Of a stretch of 24,460 nt of DNA, positions 15,811-24,102 are shown piece after piece. The notes under the pieces were generated by a model. That model searched no databases. It had not been told where the DNA came from and was given only the letters and a program-made list of their open reading frames with translations. This DNA is from CAXQRU01 sp964226685 (GTDB taxonomy: Bacteria > Pseudomonadota > Gammaproteobacteria > Pseudomonadales > Cellvibrionaceae), in NCBI GenBank assembly GCA_964226685.1, contig CAXQRU010000134.1, forward strand, positions 1-24,460, given 5' to 3'. Position numbers and translations under genes: made by a program. Positions within the stretch are counted from its first letter, which is position 1. Each line of letters starts with the position of its first letter.

Positions 15811-16405
15811 CAACCCCATCAGGGATCTTGAAGTCAAAAACAGCGCTTGGAATTGCTTGATTTTTTTCTGTGATGTTTAAATCGATCTTAGTCAGTTGAT
15901 CAACATTATCCAATATAGCCATGTGCTTCACGTCACCACCTTGATAGATAACCGTCAACTTTTTAAAAAAATGACCATCACGCCTGGGTAACAATTCAAA
16001 AGTTTGGGATTTCCCATCCGCGACTTGAGAAATTTTATAATCCGTTTGTAGAGTACTTAGATCCGCCGTTAATAACCAAATCGGCGCATCGTTTTTATTT
16101 TTGTCATAGCGTTTTTCTGTGACTTGTTCTAAATCGGGATCATAAAGCCAAACCACATCCTTGTTAGCAACGACCAATTGCGGGTATGGGTTGGTTGTTT
16201 CCCAACGAAAAAGACCTGGACGCTGAAGCATAAACTCACCAGAGGTCTCCTGTAATGCAACACCCTGATCATCAATAACCACTTGCTCAAAGGTGCCCTT
16301 CAAGGTTTTCACCGTTTTTAATTTATCATACAGTGCTTGTGTGGCTTCCTCAGCCACCGCAGAAATAGATAAAATACACATAAGGGCAATGCTAAACAAT
16401 TTCAT
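15788..16405 (-). CDS. lolA: Outer-membrane lipoprotein carrier protein LolA
   Basis: LolA is the periplasmic chaperone that carries lipoproteins from the LolCDE complex to LolB. The protein has 205 residues, with a signal peptide likely cut after residue 18 (AVA/EE). The mature part shows KTLKGTFEQVV, the GEFMLQRPGLFRWETTNPYPQ region containing the conserved arginine, VWLYDPDLEQVT, and KIDLNI near the end. The length is normal. The ATG at 16405 is five bases after the ftsK stop, with only a weak ribosome binding site (GAG), and rarA overlaps its 3' end. Context with ftsK and rarA is conserved in Pseudomonas-like genomes. Confidence 0.95.
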   Translation of the reverse strand: MKLFSIALMCILSISAVAEEATQALYDKLKTVKTLKGTFEQVVIDDQGVALQETSGEFMLQRPGLFRWETTNPYPQLVVANKDVVWLYDPDLEQVTEKRYDKNKNDAPIWLLTADLSTLQTDYKISQVADGKSQTFELLPRRDGHFFKKLTVIYQGGDVKHMAILDNVDQLTKIDLNITEKNQAIPSAVFDFKIPDGVDVIHDDQ

Positions 16406-16410
16406 AAATT

Positions 16411-18744
16411 CTACTCAGGAGCTGGTGGTGCCAAGACTTCACGGGAACCATTGTGCCCCATTTCACTGACCACGCCAGCCGCCTCCATGGTTTCAATAAT
16501 ACGCGCGGCTCGGTTGTAGCCAACACGCAGTTTTCGCTGAACGGATGAAATCGAAGCTTTACGCGTTTTGGTCACAAAGGCTACTGCTTCATCGTACAGC
16601 GGGTCTGATTCTTCGCCCTCACCGTCTTCCCCTTCGGTTGCCAGGCCGGGAACAGGAATACTATTGGTGCTCTCATCTATGACACCCTCAAGATAATTCG
16701 GTTCACCACGAGATTTCCAGTCACTGACCACGCGATGAACTTCATGATCATCCACAAAAGCCCCATGAACACGGGTCGGAACGCTGGTTCCTGGAGGTAA
16801 ATAGAGCATATCCCCATGGCCGAGCAATTGTTCAGCACCACCTTGATCCAAAATGGTACGGGAATCAATTTTAGAGGAGACCTGAAAAGCAATACGACTT
16901 GGCACATTAGCTTTGATAAGTCCCGTAATCACATCGACAGAGGGCCTTTGTGTGGCAAGGATTAAGTGAATACCCGCCGCTCGAGCTTTTTGAGCAATTC
17001 GCGCAATCAATTGCTCTACCTTCTTGCCAACAATCATCATCATATCGGCAAATTCATCAATGACGATGACAATAGCGGGTAAACGCTCCAAAGGCGGCGC
17101 TTCAGCAATATCCTCACCTGCTGTAAACTCTTGCTCAGGCCTCCACAAAGGGTCTTTTAAAGGTTCGCCCCTAGCCTCGGCTTCAGATACTTTTCGGTTA
17201 TAGCCCGCTAAATTTCTCACACCCAAAGTAGCCATCAAACGATAACGTCGCTCCATTTCACCCACGCTCCAACGCAAACCGTTAGCAGCGTCTTTCATAT
17301 CGGTGATCACGGGTGTTAACAAGTGGGGGATACCCTCGTAAACGGATAATTCAAGCATCTTGGGATCGACTAATATAAGGCGAACTTCTTGCGGAGTCGA
17401 TTTATACAACAAGCTCAGAAGCATGACATTAACCCCAACAGACTTACCCGAGCCCGTGGTTCCTGCGACCAACAAATGCGGCATTTTGGCAAGGTCGGCC
17501 ACAATGGGCGCCCCAGAAATATCGTGCCCAAGAGCCATGGTAAGTGGCGATTTGGCCTCATCATAAACCTCTGAAGCTAATACCTCGCTTAAACGCACAA
17601 TGTTTCTGTGTTCATTGGGAATTTCAATACCGACTACTGATTTGCCAGGTATCACTTCGACCACACGCACACTGATCACGGCTAAGGAGCGAGCTAAATC
17701 TTTTGCCAAATTAGTAATACGACTAACCTTCACCCCAGCCGCTGGCTGAATTTCAAATCGAGTGACTACAGGGCCAGGCATCACCGACTCGACGCTGGCA
17801 GTGATGCCAAAATCGGCCAATTTGAGTTCCAATAAGCGCGACATCGCCTCGAGGGATTCTTTTGAATACCCTTTTTGGTTTTCTTTATTCACTGGATCTA
17901 GTAAGCCAATGGCCGGCAATTCACCCGTAGAGGGCACCTCAAACAGTTGCTTTTGTCGCTCGCTCTCGGCTCGTTTACTCAGAACTGGTTTGGGTTTTGG
18001 TTCGGCAATGGTCGGGGCTATTCTATGCTCTTGTTTAGATTTTTGTTTATCGACTTTTTCTCTTCTCGCAATCAGAGATGATTGCGCAATTTTCGCTTCT
18101 TGTTTTTTCTGCTTCCAATCAGAAGCAAACTCACTCATTTTTGAAATGGCTCCAAGGGTCTTTTCACCCATAAAATCCATCAGCTTAAACCAGGATAGGT
18201 CGGTAAAAATAGTTAAACCAAACAAGCCTATCGCCACCAGTAATAATACGGCGCCCACAAAACCAAAAGCGCCTTCCACAGAAGAGGCGACCGCTTCGCC
18301 AAGAATGCCTCCATCAGAATGTGGTAAAGGGCTATTCAACGTTCCGGTTTTTAAAAAAATCAGGCCCGTGCCAGCAATTAAAACCAGAAAGAGACCGACC
18401 AATCGCAACCCTAATAACAAACCATCAAAAAGTTTATCCTCATTTCTTTCTAAGAAGATACACCAAGCGCGATAAGCCAGCATAAATGGGAACACAAATG
18501 CCATGTAACCAAATAACAATAAGAAAACATCGGCAACCCATGCACCGGCTGGCCCCATCAGATTTCTCACATCCCCTGAGACAGAACCTGTAGTTCGCCA
18601 GCCTGGATCATCGATAGAAAAACTGGCCAGCGCGAAAAGTAGGTATAAACACACCGCCACAGAAGCAATCAATGTACCTTCTTTTATGATTTTCACGAGA
18701 AGCTTCTTAGAGCTTGTATGAGACGTGCTAGCTGCTGTTTTCAA
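16411..18744 (-). CDS. ftsK: DNA translocase FtsK
   Basis: FtsK links septum closure to chromosome segregation and activates dimer resolution by XerCD at dif. Counting from the longest frame (806 residues), membrane segments lie at about 52-72, 97-119, 142-161 and 187-209. A short linker follows (about 225-310), then the motor domain: Walker A GTTGSGKS (457-464), Walker B IVIVIDEFAD (587-596). The gamma winged-helix domain is at about 742-800 (RKASISSVQRKLRVGYNRA), which reads KOPS sites. The start is uncertain: the frame is open to ATG 18831, but none of its ATGs has a good binding site and those first 29 residues are unlike the family. TTG 18744 has GGG six bases upstream, gives 777 residues, and leaves 120 bases for divergent promoters, so I use it. 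Confidence 0.93.
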   Translation of the reverse strand: MKTAASTSHTSSKKLLVKIIKEGTLIASVAVCLYLLFALASFSIDDPGWRTTGSVSGDVRNLMGPAGAWVADVFLLLFGYMAFVFPFMLAYRAWCIFLERNEDKLFDGLLLGLRLVGLFLVLIAGTGLIFLKTGTLNSPLPHSDGGILGEAVASSVEGAFGFVGAVLLLVAIGLFGLTIFTDLSWFKLMDFMGEKTLGAISKMSEFASDWKQKKQEAKIAQSSLIARREKVDKQKSKQEHRIAPTIAEPKPKPVLSKRAESERQKQLFEVPSTGELPAIGLLDPVNKENQKGYSKESLEAMSRLLELKLADFGITASVESVMPGPVVTRFEIQPAAGVKVSRITNLAKDLARSLAVISVRVVEVIPGKSVVGIEIPNEHRNIVRLSEVLASEVYDEAKSPLTMALGHDISGAPIVADLAKMPHLLVAGTTGSGKSVGVNVMLLSLLYKSTPQEVRLILVDPKMLELSVYEGIPHLLTPVITDMKDAANGLRWSVGEMERRYRLMATLGVRNLAGYNRKVSEAEARGEPLKDPLWRPEQEFTAGEDIAEAPPLERLPAIVIVIDEFADMMMIVGKKVEQLIARIAQKARAAGIHLILATQRPSVDVITGLIKANVPSRIAFQVSSKIDSRTILDQGGAEQLLGHGDMLYLPPGTSVPTRVHGAFVDDHEVHRVVSDWKSRGEPNYLEGVIDESTNSIPVPGLATEGEDGEGEESDPLYDEAVAFVTKTRKASISSVQRKLRVGYNRAARIIETMEAAGVVSEMGHNGSREVLAPPAPE

Positions 18745-18757
18745 AGTAAACCCGCTA

Positions 18758-18786
18758 TTGATTAATGAACCGTAAAACACAATAAT
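18758..18786 (+). promoter_or_regulatory. Candidate sigma-70 promoter of trxB
   Basis: TTGATT (18758-18763), a 17-base spacer, then AATAAT (18781-18786; five of six matches). The predicted start near 18793 leaves a leader of about 72 bases. It falls between genes only if ftsK starts at 18744, which is consistent with that choice. Confidence 0.4.
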
Positions 18787-18864
18787 GAGTATCATATTGT
18801 AATGATTGCCAAAGAATTTACCAGACATCATTCTTCTTTTTAGTTCTCACACTAAGGTTATTTT

Positions 18865-19809
18865 ATGAGCAGCGCCAAACATCATCGTTTAATTATTCTT
18901 GGATCTGGCCCAGCGGGTTACACCGCAGCCATCTATGCAGCCAGGGCAAATTTAAAACCTATTGTCATTACAGGCATGCAGCAAGGTGGTCAATTAACAA
19001 CCACAACCGAAGTGGAAAATTGGCCAGGTGGCGTTGCCGATCTACAAGGCCCAGATTTAATGGTACAAATGCAACAACATGCTGAGCGCTTTGAAACTGA
19101 AATTATTTTCGACCACATCAATAGTGTCGATCTAGCCAGCCGCCCCTTTGTGCTCAACGGGAATGATACCTACACTGCTGACGCATTAATCATTGCAACG
19201 GGTGCCTCTGCTCAATATTTAGGCTTGGAATCCGAGAAGCGCTTTATGGGCAAAGGCGTTAGTGCATGCGCCACCTGTGATGGCTTTTTTTATAGAGATA
19301 AACCCGTCGCGGTGATTGGTGGTGGCAACACAGCGGTAGAGGAAGCTTTGTATCTTTCTAATATTTGTAAAGAAGTCATCCTAGTCCACAGAAGAGACTC
19401 CTTGAGAGCAGAAAAAATTCTCCAAGATAAGCTGTTTGCTAAAGAAAAAGATGGCAATGTTAAAATCATGTGGCATACCACTCTCGATGAGGTGCTCGGT
19501 GATGACTCTGGTGTTACTGGTGTTCGACTTCGCAGCACACTGGATGAAAGTACTCAAGATATTGATGTTCATGGTGTTTTCATCGCTATCGGCCACAAAC
19601 CCAATACGGATATGTTCAAGGGGCAATTGGACATGAAAGATGGCTATATCGTCGTTAACAGCGGCCTTCATGGTAATGCAACTCAAACCAGTATCGAAGG
19701 CGTTTTTGCAGCGGGTGATGTGGCCGATCATATTTACCGTCAGGCCATTACCTCAGCGGGTTCAGGGTGTATGGCTGCTCTAGATGCTGAGAAATTTTTG
19801 GATAAATAA
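18865..19809 (+). CDS. trxB: Thioredoxin-disulfide reductase
   Basis: TrxB keeps thioredoxin reduced using NADPH and FAD, and so supplies CysH, peroxiredoxins and ribonucleotide reductase. The protein has 314 residues, the normal low-molecular-weight type. FAD-binding GSGPAGYTAA is at 13-22. The active-site motif is CATC with Cys135 and Cys138. The NADPH-binding GGGNTAVEEA is at 152-161 with HRRD further on, and the second FAD motif GVFAAGDV is near the end. The ATG is preceded by AAGG at seven bases. It is divergent from ftsK, and aat follows six bases after its stop, as in Pseudomonas-like genomes. Confidence 0.97.
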   Translation: MSSAKHHRLIILGSGPAGYTAAIYAARANLKPIVITGMQQGGQLTTTTEVENWPGGVADLQGPDLMVQMQQHAERFETEIIFDHINSVDLASRPFVLNGNDTYTADALIIATGASAQYLGLESEKRFMGKGVSACATCDGFFYRDKPVAVIGGGNTAVEEALYLSNICKEVILVHRRDSLRAEKILQDKLFAKEKDGNVKIMWHTTLDEVLGDDSGVTGVRLRSTLDESTQDIDVHGVFIAIGHKPNTDMFKGQLDMKDGYIVVNSGLHGNATQTSIEGVFAAGDVADHIYRQAITSAGSGCMAALDAEKFLDK

Positions 19810-19815
19810 TTTTTC

Positions 19816-20517
19816 ATGGTGCCATGGCTAGCTCATGGGAAACCTAGTTTCCCAGCACCGGAAAACGCTTTAGATGACCCAAACGGTCTTTTGGCTGCCG
19901 GTGGTGAGCTAAGCCCAGAATGGTTGATTGCTGCTTATCAGCAAGGCATTTTCCCTTGGTTCAGTGATGATCAACCGATATTATGGTGGTCACCCGCGCC
20001 AAGGGCTGTTTTTCTACCCAAAGAGTTTCATGTAAGTCGGAGCTTGCGAAAGCTTCTTAAAAAAGGCTCCTTCAAGATATCTGTCAACATGGCTTTTCCT
20101 GAGGTGATTCATCAATGTGCCACCACTCGAGAGCAGCAAGGCACATGGATTAATCAAGAAATGATTGAGGCCTACACCGAATTACATGCACAGGGTTTCG
20201 CTCACTCCTTTGAGGTATGGCAAGACGATGTTCTAGTCGGTGGTATTTATGGACTAAGTTTAGGCCGTATATTTTTTGGTGAGTCAATGTTTTCTAAGGT
20301 CACCAATGCTTCCAAGGTCGCATTGGCCCATTTAATCAAATGGTTGCACGCCTGGGGTTACCCACTGGTGGACTGTCAGGTTTATAACCCACACCTGGGC
20401 AGTTTGGGGGCAGTTGAGATATCCAGAAATGATTTTGCTCGTGCCCTACTCCTCAATGTGGGCCCTTCGAGCCACGGCAATTGGCAAGCACGATGGTTAG
20501 ATAACGATTATGAATGA
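19816..20517 (+). CDS. aat: Leucyl/phenylalanyl-tRNA-protein transferase
   Basis: Aat transfers Leu or Phe from tRNA to proteins with N-terminal Lys or Arg, marking them for ClpS/ClpAP degradation (bacterial N-degron pathway). The protein has 233 residues, the normal length. Conserved blocks are FPAPENALDDPNGLLAAGG, GIFPWFSDDQPILWWSPAPR, GTWI with the following helix, and the core GGIYGLSLGRIFFGESMFS. The first residues MVPWL match the usual N-terminus in Pseudomonas-like bacteria, so ATG 19816 is chosen although its ribosome binding site is poor; translation may depend on trxB coupling. It overlaps bpt by eight bases, so the two N-degron transferases are made together. Confidence 0.96.
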   Translation: MVPWLAHGKPSFPAPENALDDPNGLLAAGGELSPEWLIAAYQQGIFPWFSDDQPILWWSPAPRAVFLPKEFHVSRSLRKLLKKGSFKISVNMAFPEVIHQCATTREQQGTWINQEMIEAYTELHAQGFAHSFEVWQDDVLVGGIYGLSLGRIFFGESMFSKVTNASKVALAHLIKWLHAWGYPLVDCQVYNPHLGSLGAVEISRNDFARALLLNVGPSSHGNWQARWLDNDYE

Positions 20518-21226
20518 CAAAATCCCCTTAGAAGATTTGAGTTTTGCCAAAACAGCCGCGCATCCTTGCAGTTATCTAAAGGGAGAGATGGCCACCACAC
20601 TTTTTATGCTGCCCAACCAAAGTATCGATAACACGGTTTATACAGCGTTGGCTGAATTTGGTTTTCGTCGTAGTGGTCGTCATATCTACAAACCCTTCTG
20701 CGGTGACTGCCAAGCTTGTATATCCGTGAGGGTTCCGACAAACGAATTCGAGCCAACCCGTAACCAAAAAAGAGTCATCAAAAAGAATCATGATATTGAG
20801 CAACGCTGGGTAAAATCCATCGACACTGAAGAGCACTATCAATTATTTGAAAAATATATTCGTTGTCGGCATCAAGATGGTGATATGTATCCAGCAAGTA
20901 AAGCGCAATTTCAGGACTTTTTGGTAAGAGGTGTGGATTGCACACAATATATAGAGTTTCGATTTGAAAATAAGTTGATGGCCTGTAGCGTGGTAGATGT
21001 CATTGAAAATGGCCTATCGGCTGTATACACCTATTTTGATCCAGATTACGATCACCGAAGCCCCGGCAAGCTCGCCATACTAAGCCTTATTGAACAGGCA
21101 AAACACAGAAAACTGCCCTATTTATATCTTGGTTACTGGATCAAAGAATGCGCCAAAATGAATTACAAATCGGATTATCGCCCGATGGAAATTCTAAGAC
21201 AACATCAATGGCTGAGGGTTAATTAG
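20510..21226 (+). CDS. bpt: Aspartate/glutamate leucyltransferase (Bpt, arginyltransferase family)
   Basis: Bpt adds leucine from Leu-tRNA to proteins with N-terminal Asp or Glu, creating an N-degron for ClpS. The protein has 238 residues, normal for bacterial members. The N-terminal ATE domain carries HPCSYL and the motif FCGDCQACISVRVP, whose cysteines match the family. The C-terminal acyltransferase-like domain includes VYTYFDPDYDHRSPGKLAILSLI (split across about 170-193) and YLGYWI. It overlaps aat by eight bases. Its last eight bases also overlap the end of the convergent small secreted-protein gene. Also annotated ate. Confidence 0.95.
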   Translation: MNDKIPLEDLSFAKTAAHPCSYLKGEMATTLFMLPNQSIDNTVYTALAEFGFRRSGRHIYKPFCGDCQACISVRVPTNEFEPTRNQKRVIKKNHDIEQRWVKSIDTEEHYQLFEKYIRCRHQDGDMYPASKAQFQDFLVRGVDCTQYIEFRFENKLMACSVVDVIENGLSAVYTYFDPDYDHRSPGKLAILSLIEQAKHRKLPYLYLGYWIKECAKMNYKSDYRPMEILRQHQWLRVN

Positions 21227-21545
21227 CTTGAACAGCGATAAGCCCGTCTAGAGTTTCATAATGAGACCAATCTTCACGACAATCAGTCGTTTTTATATGA
21301 GACGTTGAACGCCACTTGATCTTTACAGGTAAGCCTTTTTCAAAGGCCATTAGAGCAATGGATTGATCGCTCTCAGAGGGCAATTGTAAATAACGTCGAG
21401 TCCCCTCAATAAGAATTGAGGAGTGACTATGATCACTCCACTTTAAAATTTCTACGATTCGCCCCGAACAACTCCCATCGGAATTAATAGCTGCTGTTGC
21501 TATCGATGAAAAGCTCAATAGTAAATAAAACAAGCTAGAGCGCAT
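21219..21545 (-). CDS. Small secreted protein of unknown function
   Basis: I do not recognise this 108-residue protein. It begins with a clear signal peptide (MRSSLFYLLLSFSSIATA), leaving a mature domain of about 90 residues with two cysteines (in DGSCSG and TTDCRED) that could form a periplasmic disulfide. The mature part looks beta-rich. The frame is open to 21611, but the ATG at 21545 is clearly better: GAGG lies eight bases upstream, the signal peptide starts exactly there, and a promoter candidate (21575-21604) lies between the two possible starts. It overlaps the 3' end of bpt by eight bases in convergent orientation and is divergent from infA. Confidence 0.72.
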   Translation of the reverse strand: MRSSLFYLLLSFSSIATAAINSDGSCSGRIVEILKWSDHSHSSILIEGTRRYLQLPSESDQSIALMAFEKGLPVKIKWRSTSHIKTTDCREDWSHYETLDGLIAVQAN

Positions 21546-21574
21546 AATTTTGGCCTCAAAATGCGTGATCGAAC

Positions 21575-21604
21575 AGTATAAAGCTTTAGAGAAATAAAAT
21601 GCAA
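21575..21604 (-). promoter_or_regulatory. Candidate promoter of the small secreted-protein gene
   Basis: On the minus strand, TTGCAT (21604-21599), an 18-base spacer, then TATACT (21580-21575; five of six). The predicted start near 21568 gives a leader of about 22 bases with GAGG before ATG 21545. Confidence 0.42.
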
Positions 21605-21683
21605 ATTGCAATAAACATCAAGTAATTAGACATGATAATGAAGGTTAAATCTACCTTAAACACCTCGATATCAATTAATTTTC

Positions 21684-21712
21684 TTGGCTATTTTATCAAT
21701 TTAGGGCAAAAT
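21684..21712 (+). promoter_or_regulatory. Candidate promoter of infA
   Basis: TTGGCT (21684-21689), a 17-base spacer, then CAAAAT (21707-21712), each matching four of six consensus positions. The start would be near 21719, with AGAGGG shortly before the ATG at 21747. The rest of the 200-base gap 21546-21746 holds only the two divergent promoters and a small repeat AAGGT/ACCTT. Confidence 0.4.
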
Positions 21713-21746
21713 GCACGGCTTTTAATGGCTCAAACAGAGGGTTTTA

Positions 21747-21965
21747 ATGTCTAAAGAAGATAACATAGAATTGGACGGTGAAGTAATTGACACTCTTCCA
21801 AACACCATGTTTAGAGTGAAACTGGAAAATGGTCATGTCGTTACGGCTCACATTTCTGGCAAGATGCGCAAAAACTACATCCGAATTCTGACGGGCGACA
21901 AAGTTAAGGTTGAAATGACTCCCTACGATTTGTCAAAAGGTCGAATCACCTATCGCGCTCGCTAA
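21747..21965 (+). CDS. infA: Translation initiation factor IF-1
   Basis: A 72-residue S1/OB-fold protein that binds the 30S A site during initiation. The length is exactly that of E. coli IF-1, and the conserved run from NTMFRVKLENGHVV to GKMRKNYIRILTGDKV is intact. It ends with DLSKGRITYR. The ATG follows AGAGGG with good spacing. It stands apart from bpt because the small secreted-protein gene lies between them on the other strand. In Pseudomonas-like genomes clpA/clpS lie on the other side of infA; here the bufferin operon does. Confidence 0.98.
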   Translation: MSKEDNIELDGEVIDTLPNTMFRVKLENGHVVTAHISGKMRKNYIRILTGDKVKVEMTPYDLSKGRITYRAR

Positions 21966-21972
21966 GGCGAGC
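21957..21972. terminator. Hairpin between infA and the convergent buf operon
   Basis: GCTCGC/GCGAGC with a four-base loop TAAG includes the infA stop codon and lies 15 bases from the DoxX gene stop. Neither side has a good U-run, so termination efficiency is uncertain. Confidence 0.4.
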
Positions 21973-21986
21973 ACTGATTTAACGCT

Positions 21987-22526
21987 TCAGTATTGCCTGG
22001 TCGTATAATTTCTATGGAGCACTGCATCCAAAGAAAGCTTGCCAGGCCCCCAGCACACCAATAACAGCAATAATAAACCAACAATCAGTTGCTGGTATAT
22101 GGTGGCTATATCAACTCCAGGAAACATAGAAGACAAAGCTCCTAGATTAGCCATATCAATGTAAAATAGTAAACCAACGACATATAACACCAACAAGCCC
22201 AGCGCAGCAAACCTGGAAGCAAGACCTAACAAAATAAAAATTGGCATAACCAACTCAATCGAAGTTACGATGATTGCGCTCATTTCAGAACTTAAAAAAG
22301 CGACTGAGAACTGACTCTCAAATACGCTCAGACTTTCATTCCAGCGCTCAGAGATCAACTCTTTTTGAAATGCATCTCCAAGGGGGCTATCTGGGTTAAT
22401 TAGCCTTGCCAAACCTCTTGTGAAAAATACAAATGCTAGATAAAAACGAGTTAACAGAAGAAAAAGGGGCTGAAAGGCAGACAAGACCGATGATAACAGG
22501 TGATTTAGCATTCGTATCGGCGACAT
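21987..22526 (-). CDS. DoxX-family membrane protein of the bufferin operon
   Basis: A 179-residue inner-membrane protein with four hydrophobic segments (about 18-38, 84-104, 105-124, 143-160) and the DoxX-type C-terminal motif GPGKLSLD (160-167). It is the last gene of the four-gene operon; the matching position in Cupriavidus gigPABT is held by the DoxX protein GigT. Its role is not established; a redox or quinone-linked function in the membrane, helping peptide maturation or metal stress tolerance, is an inference. I choose ATG 22526, which has AGG nine bases upstream. The frame also has a TTG at 22535, but there AGG touches the start codon. It begins about ten bases after the DUF2063 gene stop. 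Confidence 0.88.
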   Translation of the reverse strand: MSPIRMLNHLLSSVLSAFQPLFLLLTRFYLAFVFFTRGLARLINPDSPLGDAFQKELISERWNESLSVFESQFSVAFLSSEMSAIIVTSIELVMPIFILLGLASRFAALGLLVLYVVGLLFYIDMANLGALSSMFPGVDIATIYQQLIVGLLLLLLVCWGPGKLSLDAVLHRNYTTRQY

Positions 22527-22536
22527 AAGCGACAAC

Positions 22537-23256
22537 CTATCTTATCGAGTGAATATAACCCTGGGTAAAGGCCTCCGTAAACCAGGAGGTAAAGTCAAAA
22601 TCAGAACCCGCCTCTTCCAAAGCACTACCTATAGAGTAGCCTGAAATTAAAAGGTTTACCCAATTGAACTCTGAAACTGTAACCTCTTTTACCAAAGCTT
22701 TCCACTTTTTGCGCCAAATTATTGCAAATTCCCCTTCACCGGCTCGTAATTTTAATTGGGCTTGAGTCAAATCTAGCTCATCTTCTAGGTGCGCTTGATA
22801 AATCGAAACAATGGGGTATTGTGAAGAAAGCACTCGTAGGCCAGGAGCACAAATAAAAAAAGTGTTATCTAAATCACACTCTGCAAGCTGTAACAACTTC
22901 TCTGGACTTTGCTCATGATCAGCAGCGCGTTCACACTGATGAATTACCCAGTCAAGCCTGGCGACATCAGTCAAATAGGGAAATTCTGACAGCATGGGAT
23001 AGTGCACAATAAATTCAGGTAGTTCGCTGCCCCACTCTCCCCAATCACCTTGTTTAAACGAGTACTTTTGCAAAAAATCTGACGCTAATGTTGATAGACG
23101 ATGACCAATTAAACGGGAAAGAGTCGGAAAAGTATTCTCAATAACCTGCTGCGCTTGTAAATGCAGATTATTTTTATAGACGTCCATAGCTCTTGGAGGG
23201 AGGCTTTTTGAAGATCCAGAATAAATAGCTTGGATAAGTTCTTGTTGATAGTTCAT
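22537..23256 (-). CDS. bufC: DUF2063 partner protein of the MNIO enzyme
   Basis: A 239-residue protein of the DUF2063 family. The N-terminal domain shows the family pattern: VYKNNLHLQ (26-34), FPTLSRLIG (43-51), a W-G-S-E-L-P-E-F segment (75-82) and PYLTDVARLDW (93-103). The C-terminal half (about 125-239) is more variable. In characterised bufferin systems the DUF2063 protein works with the DUF692 oxidase to modify precursor cysteines, probably by presenting the precursor. The ATG at 23256 overlaps the bufB stop as TGATG, a standard translational-coupling arrangement that gives a roughly equal supply of the two proteins. A TTG one codon earlier is less likely. The family is firm and the role rests on relatives. 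Confidence 0.9.
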   Translation of the reverse strand: MNYQQELIQAIYSGSSKSLPPRAMDVYKNNLHLQAQQVIENTFPTLSRLIGHRLSTLASDFLQKYSFKQGDWGEWGSELPEFIVHYPMLSEFPYLTDVARLDWVIHQCERAADHEQSPEKLLQLAECDLDNTFFICAPGLRVLSSQYPIVSIYQAHLEDELDLTQAQLKLRAGEGEFAIIWRKKWKALVKEVTVSEFNWVNLLISGYSIGSALEEAGSDFDFTSWFTEAFTQGYIHSIR

Positions 23257-24098
23257 CAAACATTCTCAATAAGCGCTTTAGCTTTCGCAGCCTCTGAGAT
23301 CAAAACCGACCAATCAGGTATTTGAGTGTCCCACTCGATCAGTGTGGGCTTTGGGCCAAATAATGTCAAAGCATGCCGATAGAGTTGCCAAGTTTTATCT
23401 GCAACCGGCTGACTATGATCATCAATCATAATTTGATCTTTTGTTACTGGAGTACAACCAGCTAAATGAATCTCTCCAACATCGCTTGCACTAATTTCTG
23501 CTAACCATTTGCCAGCATATTCAAGGGCATCTTGATTGAGATTATGTGCATTGACGGCTAGATTGTTTAAATCCACCAATAAGCGACACTGTGTATTGTC
23601 ACATAACTGATTAAGAAAATCGGTCTCCGAATAAATACTTTGATCAAAGCTCAAATAAGCCGATAAGTTTTCAACTAAAATCGCTCGACCTAAAATCTCC
23701 TGAACCCTTAAAATATTTGTCGTGGCGACATCAAGTGTTTCTTGATCAAAAGCAATTGGAAGCAAATCGCCTGAGTGAACGTCTTGCCCATCCAAACGGC
23801 TCCATGTAAAACACAAATGGTCTGATACCAACATTGGCTGATATCGATCGACTAGTCTTTTTAAAGAATTAAGCGCTTTAAGGGGTGCTGGCTGGATAGA
23901 ACCGAGTCCCATGCTGGTTCCATGAATAGATAAGGGATAGCGCTCACAGACTTCGTCCAATACCGCCAGACTAGCGCCTCCATCCATAAAAAAATTTTCT
24001 GCATGTACCTCAACGAAATCGATACGAGCCGTTTCTGTAATGGCTTGCTTATAATGAGGGTGGCGTAGGCCAACCCCCACGAGTTGTTGAGCTAGCAA
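23256..24098 (-). CDS. bufB: DUF692 (MNIO) multinuclear iron oxidase, bufferin type
   Basis: A 280-residue TIM-barrel enzyme of the DUF692 (multinuclear non-heme iron oxidase) family. In bufferin systems this enzyme turns precursor cysteines into 5-thiooxazoles. Motifs present in order: GVGLRHPHY (8-16), VHAENFF (31-37), HGTSMGLGS (59-67), SDHLCFTWS (92-100), ENLSAYL (143-149), DLNNLAVNAHN (176-186), EIHLAG (209-214), DDHSQPV (226-232), IEWDTQIP (254-261). The His, Asp, Glu and Asn residues in these blocks are where the family draws its iron ligands. All blocks are intact. The start is TTG at 24098, with AAGG eight bases upstream overlapping the bufA stop; no ATG is available. It is directly coupled to bufA and bufC. 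Confidence 0.93.
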   Translation of the reverse strand: MLAQQLVGVGLRHPHYKQAITETARIDFVEVHAENFFMDGGASLAVLDEVCERYPLSIHGTSMGLGSIQPAPLKALNSLKRLVDRYQPMLVSDHLCFTWSRLDGQDVHSGDLLPIAFDQETLDVATTNILRVQEILGRAILVENLSAYLSFDQSIYSETDFLNQLCDNTQCRLLVDLNNLAVNAHNLNQDALEYAGKWLAEISASDVGEIHLAGCTPVTKDQIMIDDHSQPVADKTWQLYRHALTLFGPKPTLIEWDTQIPDWSVLISEAAKAKALIENV

Positions 24099-24102
24099 AA
24101 AG

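Noticed and set aside
17762..18475. A 237-codon open frame on the plus strand inside ftsK
   Set aside because: It lies wholly antisense to the ftsK N-terminal and linker region, has no family motif and no ribosome binding site, and is explained by codon composition on the other strand.
19381..19731. A 116-codon minus-strand open frame antisense to trxB
   Set aside because: It is a shadow of the conserved trxB coding sequence with no independent support.
21987..24098. Methanobactin biosynthesis (mbnABC) as an alternative identity
   Set aside because: The DUF692 and DUF2063 partners resemble MbnB/MbnC only distantly; the precursor has a Sec signal peptide and DUF2282 cysteine pattern, and no transporter or aminotransferase genes of methanobactin clusters are present.
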